Origin: Longimicrobium sp.
Lineage (GTDB): Bacteria; Gemmatimonadota; Gemmatimonadetes; Longimicrobiales; Longimicrobiaceae
NCBI RefSeq assembly: GCF_036388275.1
Contig: NZ_DASVSF010000076.1
Span: forward strand, 1-64,000
DNA length: 64,000 nt
Direction: 5' to 3'
Below the pieces are notes generated by a model. That model had not been told where the DNA came from and made no database searches. It worked only from the letters and a program-made list of their open reading frames with translations. This document shows positions 50,578-58,952 of the stretch, one piece after another; the first letter of the stretch is position 1; the number at the start of each line of letters is the position of its first letter. Position numbers and translations under genes: made by a program.

Positions 50578-51707
50578 TGGTCGTATCACTGGCCTCCACC
50601 ATCCTGCTCGCGGTCATGCTGGCGGTCGCACTGTGGAACCTGGCAGCCGCACGACGGCTGGAAGCGGCGGGCGATCCGTCTTCGCACCCTGTGGTCAGCA
50701 TCCTGGTGCCCGCGCGGAACGAGGAGGCCAACCTGCGCGCCCTGCTCCCCGCCCTGCTTCGGCTGGACTATCCCAAGCTGGAGATCCTGGTGCTGGACGA
50801 CGGCTCGGACGACGACACGGCGGCCGTGGTCCAGGAGCACGCGTCGATCGGCGGTGCGCGGCTCCGCCTGCTGCCGGGACGCCCGCCGCCGCCGGGGTGG
50901 ATGGGAAAGTCGTGGGCGTGCCACCAACTGGCCGCGGCCGCCAGCGGTGAGGTGCTGGTGTTCTGCGACGCGGACGTCCTTCCCCTCCCCACCGCGCTGG
51001 AGCGGACGATCGCCGCCATGCAGTCCGCGAACGCCGGGGCCGCGACCGTCATCCCCCGGCACCAGCTGGACGGGTGGATCGAAAGCGCCGTGGTGCCGCT
51101 GGTGGCGCAGCTGCCCGTGCTGGCGCTCCTGCCGCTGGCCCTGGTCCCCCGGGTGCGCGCACCGTCGCTGTCCATGGCGAACGGGCAGTGGCTGGCGTTC
51201 ACCCGCGCCGCGTACGCCGCGTGCGGCGGGCACGCCGGCGTGAGGGAGACGGTTCTCGAGGATGTCGCGCTCGGCCGACGGGTGAAGGAGGCGGGGCATC
51301 GCCTGCTACCCCTCGTCTCCCACTCGATGGTGAGCGTGCGGATGTACCGCGATCCCACGGCGCTGTGGGAAGGCTTCGGCAAGAACGTCTACGCGCTGGC
51401 GGGAGGACGGCCCGCGCCCTTCGTGGCGGCCCTGGCGGTGTTCGGCATCGTGGCCATCTACCCGTGGCTGGGCGTCGCTCTGGGGGTGCGCGGCGCCCTG
51501 GTGCCGCTGGCCTTGCTGGCGGCGGTGCGGGCGTGCGGCGTGCTTCTGTTTCGGCACGGCATCCGCTCCGCGCTCCTCCATCCTGCGGGTAGCATTTTGC
51601 TGACGGCGATCGCGCTGAAGTCGTACGTGGGAACGCGGCGGGGTACCATGGAGTGGAAGGGAAGGCGGATTGGCGAGGCGGGTGCGCGGATGAGGAGCGC
51701 GGCGTGA
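50574..51707 (+). CDS. Membrane GT2 glycosyltransferase (CruC/CrtQ-like)
   Basis: The 377-residue product has an N-terminal membrane helix and a GT-A domain: PVVSILVPARNEEANLRALL, LVLDDGSDDDT, the metal-binding FCDADV and the late ETVLEDVALGRRVKEAG. Three or four C-terminal membrane helices follow. This layout matches CrtQ/CruC-type carotenoid glycosyltransferases, which act on hydroxylated ends such as those made by CruF. The donor sugar cannot be read. ATG overlaps the acyltransferase stop and the stop overlaps the idi GTG. Confidence 0.8.
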   Translation: MMVVSLASTILLAVMLAVALWNLAAARRLEAAGDPSSHPVVSILVPARNEEANLRALLPALLRLDYPKLEILVLDDGSDDDTAAVVQEHASIGGARLRLLPGRPPPPGWMGKSWACHQLAAAASGEVLVFCDADVLPLPTALERTIAAMQSANAGAATVIPRHQLDGWIESAVVPLVAQLPVLALLPLALVPRVRAPSLSMANGQWLAFTRAAYAACGGHAGVRETVLEDVALGRRVKEAGHRLLPLVSHSMVSVRMYRDPTALWEGFGKNVYALAGGRPAPFVAALAVFGIVAIYPWLGVALGVRGALVPLALLAAVRACGVLLFRHGIRSALLHPAGSILLTAIALKSYVGTRRGTMEWKGRRIGEAGARMRSAA

Positions 51708-52228
51708 GCGAAGAACGGGTGATCCTGGTAGATGGGGACGACGTGGAGTGCGGGACGGCCGAAAAGCTGGCCGCCCACGCTGAGGGCGCGCTTCACCGCG
51801 CCTTTTCCGTGGTCGTCTTCAACCGCGCGGGCGAGATGCTGCTGCAGTGCCGCGCCGCGGGCAAGTACCACTCGGCCGGGCTGTGGTCCAACGCCTGCTG
51901 CGGGCATCCCCGCCCGGGCGAGGACGTGCGCAAGGCCGCGCGGCGCCGCCTGGCCGAAGAGATGGGCATCGACTGCAAGCTGAAGCCCCTGTTCCACCTT
52001 CGCTATCACGCGGATGTCGGCGGCGGCCTGGTGGAGAACGAGTATGACCACGTGTTCACGGCCTTGTACGACGGCGACGAGCCGCGGCCGAACCCCGCGG
52101 AGGTGCAGGCATGGCGCTGGGTGCCGTTGGAAGAAATCCGCCGCGACGTGGACGAGGAGCCGGAACGCTACACGGCGTGGTTCCCGCTGCTGGTCGACGA
52201 GCTTGCCGCGGAAGGCGCCCGGTACTGA
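51704..52228 (+). CDS. idi: Isopentenyl-diphosphate isomerase type I
   Basis: The 174-residue product is a Nudix-fold IPP isomerase. SNACCGHPRPGE carries the catalytic Cys, RRLAEEMGI is the Nudix-like helix, and NEYDHVF carries the catalytic Glu region. It interconverts IPP and DMAPP, supplying the prenyl synthase encoded four genes upstream. GTG overlaps the glycosyltransferase stop (GTGA). Last gene of the cruF operon. Confidence 0.9.
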   Translation: MSEERVILVDGDDVECGTAEKLAAHAEGALHRAFSVVVFNRAGEMLLQCRAAGKYHSAGLWSNACCGHPRPGEDVRKAARRRLAEEMGIDCKLKPLFHLRYHADVGGGLVENEYDHVFTALYDGDEPRPNPAEVQAWRWVPLEEIRRDVDEEPERYTAWFPLLVDELAAEGARY

Positions 52229-52250
52229 TCGCGTCCGGGGGAGAAAAGGA

Positions 52251-52283
52251 GAGGGCCGGCTCCGCATCGCGGGGCCGGCCCTC
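52251..52283. terminator. Bidirectional terminator after idi
   Basis: GAGGGCCGGC (52251-52260) and GCCGGCCCTC (52274-52283) pair perfectly. On the minus strand the hairpin is followed by TCCTTTTC. It separates the idi end from the convergent gene ending at 52309. Confidence 0.75.
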
Positions 52284-52308
52284 CGTCCATCGATCCACGG
52301 GACAAGGC

Positions 52309-53325
52309 TTACTGCGTGTACTTCAGCACGATGACGCCTTCGGGCCGCTCGGGATACCGGGTCATCACGACCAGTTCAGGTCCCGTCAGCGCCGCGTTTC
52401 CGGTGAACGTGTCGTTCTCCCGCTGCAGCTTGGTCCACGTGGTTCCGCTCACCACCACCACCTCGGTCGCCGCGCCCGCGCGCAGCGAGAACCGCTGCGG
52501 AACGCCACTGGGCAGGTTGGCCGTCAGCGGCGCTTCCACCACGGTGACGTCCAGGCCGGGGGCGCCGTACGCGCTCACCAGGCCAGGCCACCGCGGCTGC
52601 TGGTACGCCTGGCGAAGCTGGTCCGGCGAAAAACCGAGCGACCAGAGCCCCGGGTGCGTAAAGGGCATCCGCTCGAACTCCTGGGCCGAAACCGGCTGGT
52701 CGAGGAGCTGGTCGGCCGCGGTCCGGCCGCGGTGCGACCACACGAGGATTTCGGGTGGGGTGGCAAAGTAGAAGTCGCGAGGCCGGCGGACGAACTGCCG
52801 CCCCTCGATGTCGCCCGCTCCCCAGGATGCATCCAGGAGCAGCCACTCGCCATCGGCCCGGACCGCGTTCCAGGCATGCTGCTGGATGCGGAACGGCCGG
52901 CGCGGGTCCGTGCTGTACGCCTTGGCGTCACCCACCACCGAGCGCGCCTCCAGCCCCGCCGCCTGGGCCACGGCCGTGTACAGGCCGGAGAATCCCTCGC
53001 AAACCCCCAGGCGGCGCCGGAGCACTCGCTCCGGGAACTGTGAGTTGGTCGCCAGGACGCCCCCGCCGCGAAAGAACAGCGGCGCATCGTACGCGATGTT
53101 TTCCACCATCCAGCGATAGATCGCCCGCGCCCGGTCGCGCTCACCGGGGAGCGCTGCCTGGAAGTGGGCGCCCAGCGTGGCGATCTGGCGGGTCACCGTC
53201 TCCGGCGTGGCGAGCGCGACGGAGTCCGCCGTGGCGTAGATGCTCGCGTTCTGTGCCTGGACGGGAGAAACGAGCGTCGCGAGCGCGAGCAGGCCCGCGC
53301 AGAGGGATGGTCCGCGGAAGGTCAT
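52309..53325 (-). CDS. Secreted transglutaminase-like protein
   Basis: The 338-residue product has a signal peptide (SLCAGLLALATLVSPVQA, cleavage before QNA). The transglutaminase-like core carries the Cys in RLGVCEGFSGLY, the His in QQHAWNAVRA and the Asp in LLLDASWG. It resembles the KY-type branch in the YRWMVENIAYD segment. Such proteins act as proteases or acyl-transfer enzymes outside the cytoplasm. The ATG at 53323-53325 marks the signal peptide. A C-terminal beta-sandwich of about 100 residues follows. Confidence 0.8.
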   Translation of the reverse strand: MTFRGPSLCAGLLALATLVSPVQAQNASIYATADSVALATPETVTRQIATLGAHFQAALPGERDRARAIYRWMVENIAYDAPLFFRGGGVLATNSQFPERVLRRRLGVCEGFSGLYTAVAQAAGLEARSVVGDAKAYSTDPRRPFRIQQHAWNAVRADGEWLLLDASWGAGDIEGRQFVRRPRDFYFATPPEILVWSHRGRTAADQLLDQPVSAQEFERMPFTHPGLWSLGFSPDQLRQAYQQPRWPGLVSAYGAPGLDVTVVEAPLTANLPSGVPQRFSLRAGAATEVVVVSGTTWTKLQRENDTFTGNAALTGPELVVMTRYPERPEGVIVLKYTQ

Positions 53326-53509
53326 GTTGGAGAAACGGGGGCGAGACAGGACGGGGCTGGCAGCGGGGAACTCTACGCCGGTAGAATCGGGCGTTTCGAG
53401 AAATTCCGCTAGATCCAACTCTCGCGAGAACGGAAGAAGGCGCCCCCGGAGATCATCCCGGAGGCGCCCTACGTCCTTCGCCAAAGTCCGGCGTCAGCCG
53501 TCGACGCCG

Positions 53510-55006
53510 CTAGTTGACGGCGACGTGGCCGGGGTGCACGGCCGGAAGCCGAAGCCGGAAGAGGCTGCCCGCGCCCGGGGTGGACTCGGCCTGCAGCTCG
53601 CCCCCAAGCAGCTGGGCCAAGCGCTGCGAGATGGGAAGCCCCAGCCCGGTGCCTCCCTCGGCGGAATTCGGAAGCTGCACGAACTCGTCGAAGATGCGCG
53701 GCAGGTCCTCGGCGGGAATCCCCAGCCCCATGTCGACCACCTCCAGCTCCATCCAGCCGCCCTCCCGCCGCTTGCAGCGGATGACCACCGGCTTGCCCTC
53801 GCCGAATTTGATGGCGTTGGACACCAGGTTCAGCAGGATCTGCCGCACGCGCCGCGGGTCGGTGATGATGGGGTCGGGGCAGTCGCCCTCGGCCACGTCC
53901 AGCGGCGTGTTGCGGCTTTCGGCCACCGGGCGCACGGTGGAAAGCAGCTCCTCGATCAGCTGCGGCACGTGCACCGGCTCCGAGGCGATCTCCATCTTTC
54001 CCGCCTCGAGCTTGGACAGGTCCAGCACGTCGTTCACCAGTTCCAGCAGGTGGCGCGTGGCCCGCTGCGACCGCTCGATGCTCTCCTGGATCCCGCCGGC
54101 CACCGGGCCGAACACCTCGGCCAGCACCAGATCGTTGTAGCCCAGGATGGCGTTGATGGGGGTGCGCAGCTCGTGGCTCATCACCGTGTAGAAGCGGCTG
54201 CGCGCCTGCACCGCGTGCTCGCGCTCCTGCTCGGCCCGCTTGCGGCCCGAGATGTCGGCGGCGCCCACGGCGATGCCGTCGCCCAGCTTCACCGCCGTCA
54301 CGCGAAGCCACAGGTCCAGCCCGTCGTGCGCGTAGTGCACCTCGCTTTCGCGCGGCTCGCCCGTTTCCACCACGTCGGCGTACAGGCGGAACAGCCCCGC
54401 GTCGAGGTTGCCGGGATACTCTTCGATGATGGCGCGGCCCCGCAGCTCCTCGGGCGTGCGCCCCAGCATGCGGCAGGCGGCGGGGTTCAGGTATTCGAAG
54501 CGGAAGTCCTGGATGGCCCCATCCGCGCCGCGCACGCTGTGCAGCACCACGAAGGCGTCGGGGGAGGTTTCCTGCACGGTGCGGAAGCGGATCTCCGCCT
54601 CGCGCGCCTGGGCCTCGGCGCGGAAAAGGCGCACGGCGTGGCGAAGGCTCTGGGCCAGCCGCTCGGGGGTCAGCCCGTCCTTCTGCAGGTAGTCGGAGGC
54701 GCCCTCCTTCATCAGCCCCACGGCCGTCTGCGTGTCCTGCTGGCCGGTGAGCATGATGACGGGCGCGTCTACCCCCGACTCGCGCATGCCGCGCAGCACC
54801 CGCAGGCCGTCGCCCCCCGGAAGGTTGTAGTCCAGGAACACGCAGTCGAACGGCTCGCCCTTCACGGCGTCGAGCGCGCTGGCCACGTCCACGGCGTCGG
54901 TCACCTCGGCCGTCACCCCGCCGGCGCGAAGGGCGCGGCGGACGGCCATGCGGTCTACCTGGTCGTCGTCGACGATCAGGATGCGAAGCGTTTCTTCCGG
55001 CTCCAT
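53510..55006 (-). CDS. Receiver-PAS-histidine kinase hybrid
   Basis: The 498-residue product starts with a receiver domain (LRILIVDDDQVDRMAV; phospho-Asp in FDCVFLDYNLPGGDG; Lys in SDYLQKDGL). A PAS domain follows (about 150-270), then HisKA with FYTVMSHELRTPIN and HATPase with LVSNAIKFGEG, DMGLGIPA and GGTGLGLPIS. It has no membrane segment. The start at 55004-55006 lies two bases after the stop of the Rcp1-like regulator, so the two are one unit. The input receiver suggests that phosphate from the upstream kinase gates this kinase. Confidence 0.85.
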   Translation of the reverse strand: MEPEETLRILIVDDDQVDRMAVRRALRAGGVTAEVTDAVDVASALDAVKGEPFDCVFLDYNLPGGDGLRVLRGMRESGVDAPVIMLTGQQDTQTAVGLMKEGASDYLQKDGLTPERLAQSLRHAVRLFRAEAQAREAEIRFRTVQETSPDAFVVLHSVRGADGAIQDFRFEYLNPAACRMLGRTPEELRGRAIIEEYPGNLDAGLFRLYADVVETGEPRESEVHYAHDGLDLWLRVTAVKLGDGIAVGAADISGRKRAEQEREHAVQARSRFYTVMSHELRTPINAILGYNDLVLAEVFGPVAGGIQESIERSQRATRHLLELVNDVLDLSKLEAGKMEIASEPVHVPQLIEELLSTVRPVAESRNTPLDVAEGDCPDPIITDPRRVRQILLNLVSNAIKFGEGKPVVIRCKRREGGWMELEVVDMGLGIPAEDLPRIFDEFVQLPNSAEGGTGLGLPISQRLAQLLGGELQAESTPGAGSLFRLRLPAVHPGHVAVN

Positions 55007-55008
55007 GG

Positions 55009-55434
55009 CTACGGCAGCTCTACGAGCGACCAGTACTTGTTCAGCGTGGCCATCGCCTCGACGAAGTTCATCAGCGTCACCGGCTTCAGGATGTAGCCCG
55101 CCACGTTCAGGTTGTATGCCTCCACCCGGTCGCGCTCGTCGTCGCTGGTGGTGAGCACCACCACCGGCACGGGCCGCAGCTCGGGGTCCGCGCGCAGCTC
55201 CCGCAGGAACTCGATGCCGTTCATCCGCGGCATGTTCAGGTCCAGCAGCACCAGCCGGCGCTCGCGGGGCATGTCGCCCGTCCGCAGCATCTCCAGGGCA
55301 TCCAGCCCGTTGCCGGCCACCCACAGCGGGTTGCAGATGTTGTTCTTCTTGAAGGCGCGGCGAACGTTCATCACGTCCACCTCGTCGTCTTCCACCAGCA
55401 GAATGTTCAGCATTTTCTCATCGGCCTGTGACAT
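55009..55434 (-). CDS. Rcp1-like single-domain response regulator
   Basis: The 141-residue receiver has LNILLVEDDEVDVMNVRRAF, the phospho-Asp in LVLLDLNMPRMNGIEFL, VVLTTSDDERD and GYILKPVTLMNF. This is the Rcp1 branch that pairs with phytochrome-like histidine kinases. It overlaps the upstream kinase gene by 17 bases and has its own GGAGAG ribosome site. It probably shuttles phosphate between the two flanking kinases. Confidence 0.88.
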   Translation of the reverse strand: MSQADEKMLNILLVEDDEVDVMNVRRAFKKNNICNPLWVAGNGLDALEMLRTGDMPRERRLVLLDLNMPRMNGIEFLRELRADPELRPVPVVVLTTSDDERDRVEAYNLNVAGYILKPVTLMNFVEAMATLNKYWSLVELP

Positions 55435-58400
55435 CGTCCGCTCTCCTGGGCCACGTAAACCGGAAGGTGGCGCCCCCCTGGGGGGGAGACTCCACCCAGA
55501 TGCGCCCCCCCCTGCTTTCCACCAGCTTCTTCACCAGTGACAGGCCGATGCCCGTGCCCTCCACCTTGTCGCGCGCCTGCAGCGTCTGGAAGATGCCGAA
55601 GATGCGCTCGTGGTACTCCGGTGCAATCCCGGGTCCGTTGTCGGCCACGCTGAACTCGAAGGCGCTTCCCAGGTCGCCCGCGGTCACCTGCACCGAGGGC
55701 GCGGGGCTGGTGTTGTACTTGGCCGCGTTGCCGATCAGGTTCATGAACACCTGCTGCAGAGGCAGCCGCTCCGTCGTCATCCGCGGCAGCGGTTCGGGCA
55801 CCCGCACCTCGAACCCCGCGGGCAGGGCCAGCAGGTCCTCGGCCTCTTCCAGCAGCGCCTGCACGTCTACCTCCTCCGGCTCTTCGCGCACCCGCCCGGC
55901 CCGGGAGTACTGGAGGATGCCGTCGATCAGCCCCTCCATCCGGTGCACCCGGCCGCGCAGCAATTCCAGGTGCTCGCGCGCCTCGTCGGTCACGCGGTCG
56001 CCCAGGTCTTCCTCGATCCAGCTGGACAGGTTGGCGATGCCGCGCAGGGGCGCCTTCAGGTCGTGGCTGGCCACGTAGGCGAACTGGTCCAGCTCCTTGT
56101 TGCTGGCCTCCAGCTGCCGCGCCAGCCGCCCCAGCTCGTCGGCCTTGGCTTCTACCTCCCGGCGGGCGCGCACCTGCGCCGTCACCTCTACGGCGTGCAC
56201 CAGGATGTCGCGCCCGTGCGCGCCGGCGCCGGCCAGCGGCCGCCACACCAGGTTCCACCAGGTGTCTTCCATCACCCCGCTCCCGAACCGCTCCAGCGGC
56301 ACGTTCACCTCGGGATCGTGAAAGGGCTCGCCCGTTTCGTACACGCGCTGCAGCATCTCGAACAGCCCCGTTCCCGCGAACTCCGGGAATACGTCGCGGA
56401 AGGGCCGGCCCACGGCGTTGGGCTTGCCCACCGTCTGCTCCCAGGTGGGGTTCACCAGGGTGATCACGTGGTCGGGCCCGGAGTACAGGGCCATGACGGC
56501 GGGCGCCTCGGCGAAGATCTGCTGAAGGCGGGCCTGCCCCGTCTCCAGCTCGGCGATCAGCCGCTCGCGCTCGGCCTCGTCCGCGCGCCGCTCGGTGATG
56601 TCCTGCACCGTGCCCAGGAAGCGCGCCGGCTTGCGGGCCCCGCCCTGGCCCGCGAAGGACACGCGGCCCACGGCGCGCACCCAGCGGTGCTCGCCGTCGG
56701 GGCACACGATGCGGTAGTCGGTGGCGAACTCGCCCCGTCCGGCCGGGTCCATGGCCGCGGCGACGGCGGTGTTCGCCCGGTCCTTGTCGTCGGGGTGAAC
56801 GATCTCCAGGAAGGTGTCGTAGGTCACCTCTCCCTCCTGCGGAACGCCGAAGATCCGCCGCGCCCGCGGGTCCCACGTCAGCGCTTCGCCCGACACGTCC
56901 CAGTCGTAGGTGCCCACGTCGGCGGCGTCCAGGGCCAGGCGCAGCCGCTCTTCCAGGCGCTCCACCGCCACGCGGGCCCGCACCTGGTCCGTGACCTCCA
57001 CCGCGTGGATCAGGATGCCGCTCACGGCGCCGCCGTCGCGCAGCGGCTGGAAGACGAAGTTGTAGAAGCCCTCCTCCAGTTGGCCGGTGCCCCGCCGGTC
57101 GATCAGCACCGGCGACTCGTTGCCCACCACGGCCTGGCCGCTGGCGTACACGCCGTCCAGCATTTCGAAGTAGCCCTGCCCCTCCACCTCGGGAACGGCC
57201 TGGCGGATGGTCTTGCCCAGCACCTCGCGCCCGCCCACCGAGGCCAGGTACGGCGGGTTGGCCAGCTCGAACACGTGCTCCGGCCCGCGCAGGACGGCGA
57301 TCATGGCGGGGGCCTGCATGAACAGCTCGCGCAGCCGCGAGCGCTCCGCGGCCAGTTGGCCGATCAGCGCCTCGCTCTCCGCGGCCGCGCGCTTTTCGGC
57401 ATCGACGTCGTCCAGCACCACCAGCGCATGGGTCATTTCGCCGCGGGCGTCGCGGATGGGCACGCCGGTGATCTGCACCCACCGGCGCACGCCGTCGCCG
57501 CGCTCGTACAGGTACGGGTCCGGCCCGGCGGGCTGGCCGGTGGCGAGCACCCGGGCCAGCGGGTACTCGTGCCCCTCCACCCGCCGGCCGTCGGGGTGGT
57601 AGCCCGTCCACTCGCGGTACGCCTCCACGCTTTCGGAACGCAGGAGCGGGTGCCCCAAAATCTCCTCCAGCCGGGGGTTTCCCATCACGATGGCGCCCGA
57701 CGGGGCCTCGGCGATGATGATGCCCACGGGCGCGTTCTCGATGACGGCGGCCAGCTGCGCGCGCTCGCGGCCGGATTCCTCGATGGCGTGCTGCAGCTGC
57801 TCGTTGGACGTTTCCAGCTCCACCTGCACGTCTTCCATCTGCTGGGCCTGCACCGTCATTTCTTCGGTCTGGGCCTCCATCTCGGTGGCCTGCTCCTCCA
57901 GGCGGCGGCGCTGCTCCACCATCTCGGTGACGTCCACCCCGTGCGCCAGGATCCCCGCGACGGTGCCGCCGGGCCCGGGAAGCGGTTGGTAGACGAAGTT
58001 GACGAAGCGCGCCTCCATCCCCGCGCCCGCCTCGCGCTGCAGCGCCACCGGCAGCTCCGTGCCGATGAAGGGCTGGCCGGTGGTGTACACGTTGTCCAGC
58101 AGCGCCAGGAAGCCCTGCTCCACCACCTCGGGAAGGGCCTCGGCCACCGTCTTCCCCAGGATGTCGCGGTGCCCCACCAGCTGGTAGTACGGCGGGTTGG
58201 CCAGCTCGAAGACGTGCGTGGGCCCGGTGAGCATGGCGATGAAGGCGGGCGACTCCTGGAACACCGTCCGCAGGCGGGCGCGCTCCATCTCCAGGTCGTT
58301 CAGCAGCCGACGGCGCTCCGCCTCGGCCCGCCGGTCCTCGGTGATGTCGCGCGCCTCGATGATGGTGCCCACCGTGCGCTCCCCGTCGCGGATGGGGCTG

Positions 58401-58762
58401 GCGGTGAAGGCCACGGGGTAGAAGTGCCCGTCCTTGTGGACGAACGTTTCCTCGCCCTGCTCGCGCATGTTCTGGGGAAACGCCCGGTCGATGGGGCATT
58501 CCTCCAGAGGATAGGGAGTGCCGTCGGGGCGCGTGTGGTGCACGTAGTCGTGGAGCGCCTTCCCCTGCACCTCGGCCAGGGTGTAGCCGGTGAGCTGCTC
58601 GGCGGCGGGGTTCATGAACGTGCACCGCTGGTGCTCGTCCATGATGAACAGCGCCAGCGTGGCGTTCCGGGCGAGCGTGTCCAGCTGCCGCCGGTAGTGC
58701 TCGGCGGGCAGGTCGCTACCCGCGGGCGCGCCCGCCGGGGGGCTGGTTTCGATGGGGGTCAC
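55418..58762 (-). CDS. Large multi-PAS sensor histidine kinase
   Basis: The 1,114-residue product has about five PAS domains in series, several with PAC ends (RDGERTVGTIIEARDITEDR, FLGTVQDITERRADE). A coiled coil lies near residues 290-345 (EEQATEMEAQTEEMTVQAQQ). The C-terminal kinase has FAYVASHDLKAPLRG as His box and HATPase motifs NLIGNAAKYN, DNGPGI and GTGIGLSLV. It is of the phytochrome-like subfamily but has no GAF or PHY chromophore domain. No membrane segment. The GTG at 58762 is chosen; other starts upstream are in low-complexity sequence. Head of a three-gene unit. Confidence 0.85.
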   Translation of the reverse strand: MTPIETSPPAGAPAGSDLPAEHYRRQLDTLARNATLALFIMDEHQRCTFMNPAAEQLTGYTLAEVQGKALHDYVHHTRPDGTPYPLEECPIDRAFPQNMREQGEETFVHKDGHFYPVAFTASPIRDGERTVGTIIEARDITEDRRAEAERRRLLNDLEMERARLRTVFQESPAFIAMLTGPTHVFELANPPYYQLVGHRDILGKTVAEALPEVVEQGFLALLDNVYTTGQPFIGTELPVALQREAGAGMEARFVNFVYQPLPGPGGTVAGILAHGVDVTEMVEQRRRLEEQATEMEAQTEEMTVQAQQMEDVQVELETSNEQLQHAIEESGRERAQLAAVIENAPVGIIIAEAPSGAIVMGNPRLEEILGHPLLRSESVEAYREWTGYHPDGRRVEGHEYPLARVLATGQPAGPDPYLYERGDGVRRWVQITGVPIRDARGEMTHALVVLDDVDAEKRAAAESEALIGQLAAERSRLRELFMQAPAMIAVLRGPEHVFELANPPYLASVGGREVLGKTIRQAVPEVEGQGYFEMLDGVYASGQAVVGNESPVLIDRRGTGQLEEGFYNFVFQPLRDGGAVSGILIHAVEVTDQVRARVAVERLEERLRLALDAADVGTYDWDVSGEALTWDPRARRIFGVPQEGEVTYDTFLEIVHPDDKDRANTAVAAAMDPAGRGEFATDYRIVCPDGEHRWVRAVGRVSFAGQGGARKPARFLGTVQDITERRADEAERERLIAELETGQARLQQIFAEAPAVMALYSGPDHVITLVNPTWEQTVGKPNAVGRPFRDVFPEFAGTGLFEMLQRVYETGEPFHDPEVNVPLERFGSGVMEDTWWNLVWRPLAGAGAHGRDILVHAVEVTAQVRARREVEAKADELGRLARQLEASNKELDQFAYVASHDLKAPLRGIANLSSWIEEDLGDRVTDEAREHLELLRGRVHRMEGLIDGILQYSRAGRVREEPEEVDVQALLEEAEDLLALPAGFEVRVPEPLPRMTTERLPLQQVFMNLIGNAAKYNTSPAPSVQVTAGDLGSAFEFSVADNGPGIAPEYHERIFGIFQTLQARDKVEGTGIGLSLVKKLVESRGGRIWVESPPQGGATFRFTWPRRADDVTGR

Positions 58763-58893
58763 CGCTGCATCGTTCAGGGCGGAAAGGCCGGGCGCCCAGG
58801 GGGCACGGCGGCCGGAGTTCGCGTTCGGTGGTGGCGGCCCTCCGGTGGCGCCGCGAGCCGCGGCCGCGTTGCCAGAATGGTGCCCACGCGCCG

Positions 58894-58929
58894 AGGGCCG
58901 GCTCCCCGTCGCGGAGCCGGCCCTTTCTT
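58894..58929. terminator. Hairpin between the subtilase and the multi-PAS kinase
   Basis: AGGGCCGGCTCC (58894-58905) and GGAGCCGGCCCT (58913-58924) pair perfectly, followed by TTCTT on the plus strand. It lies just after the 3' end of the minus-strand subtilase gene. Confidence 0.65.
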
Positions 58930-58952
58930 CCATCACGCGGTGCGCCCGGCGG

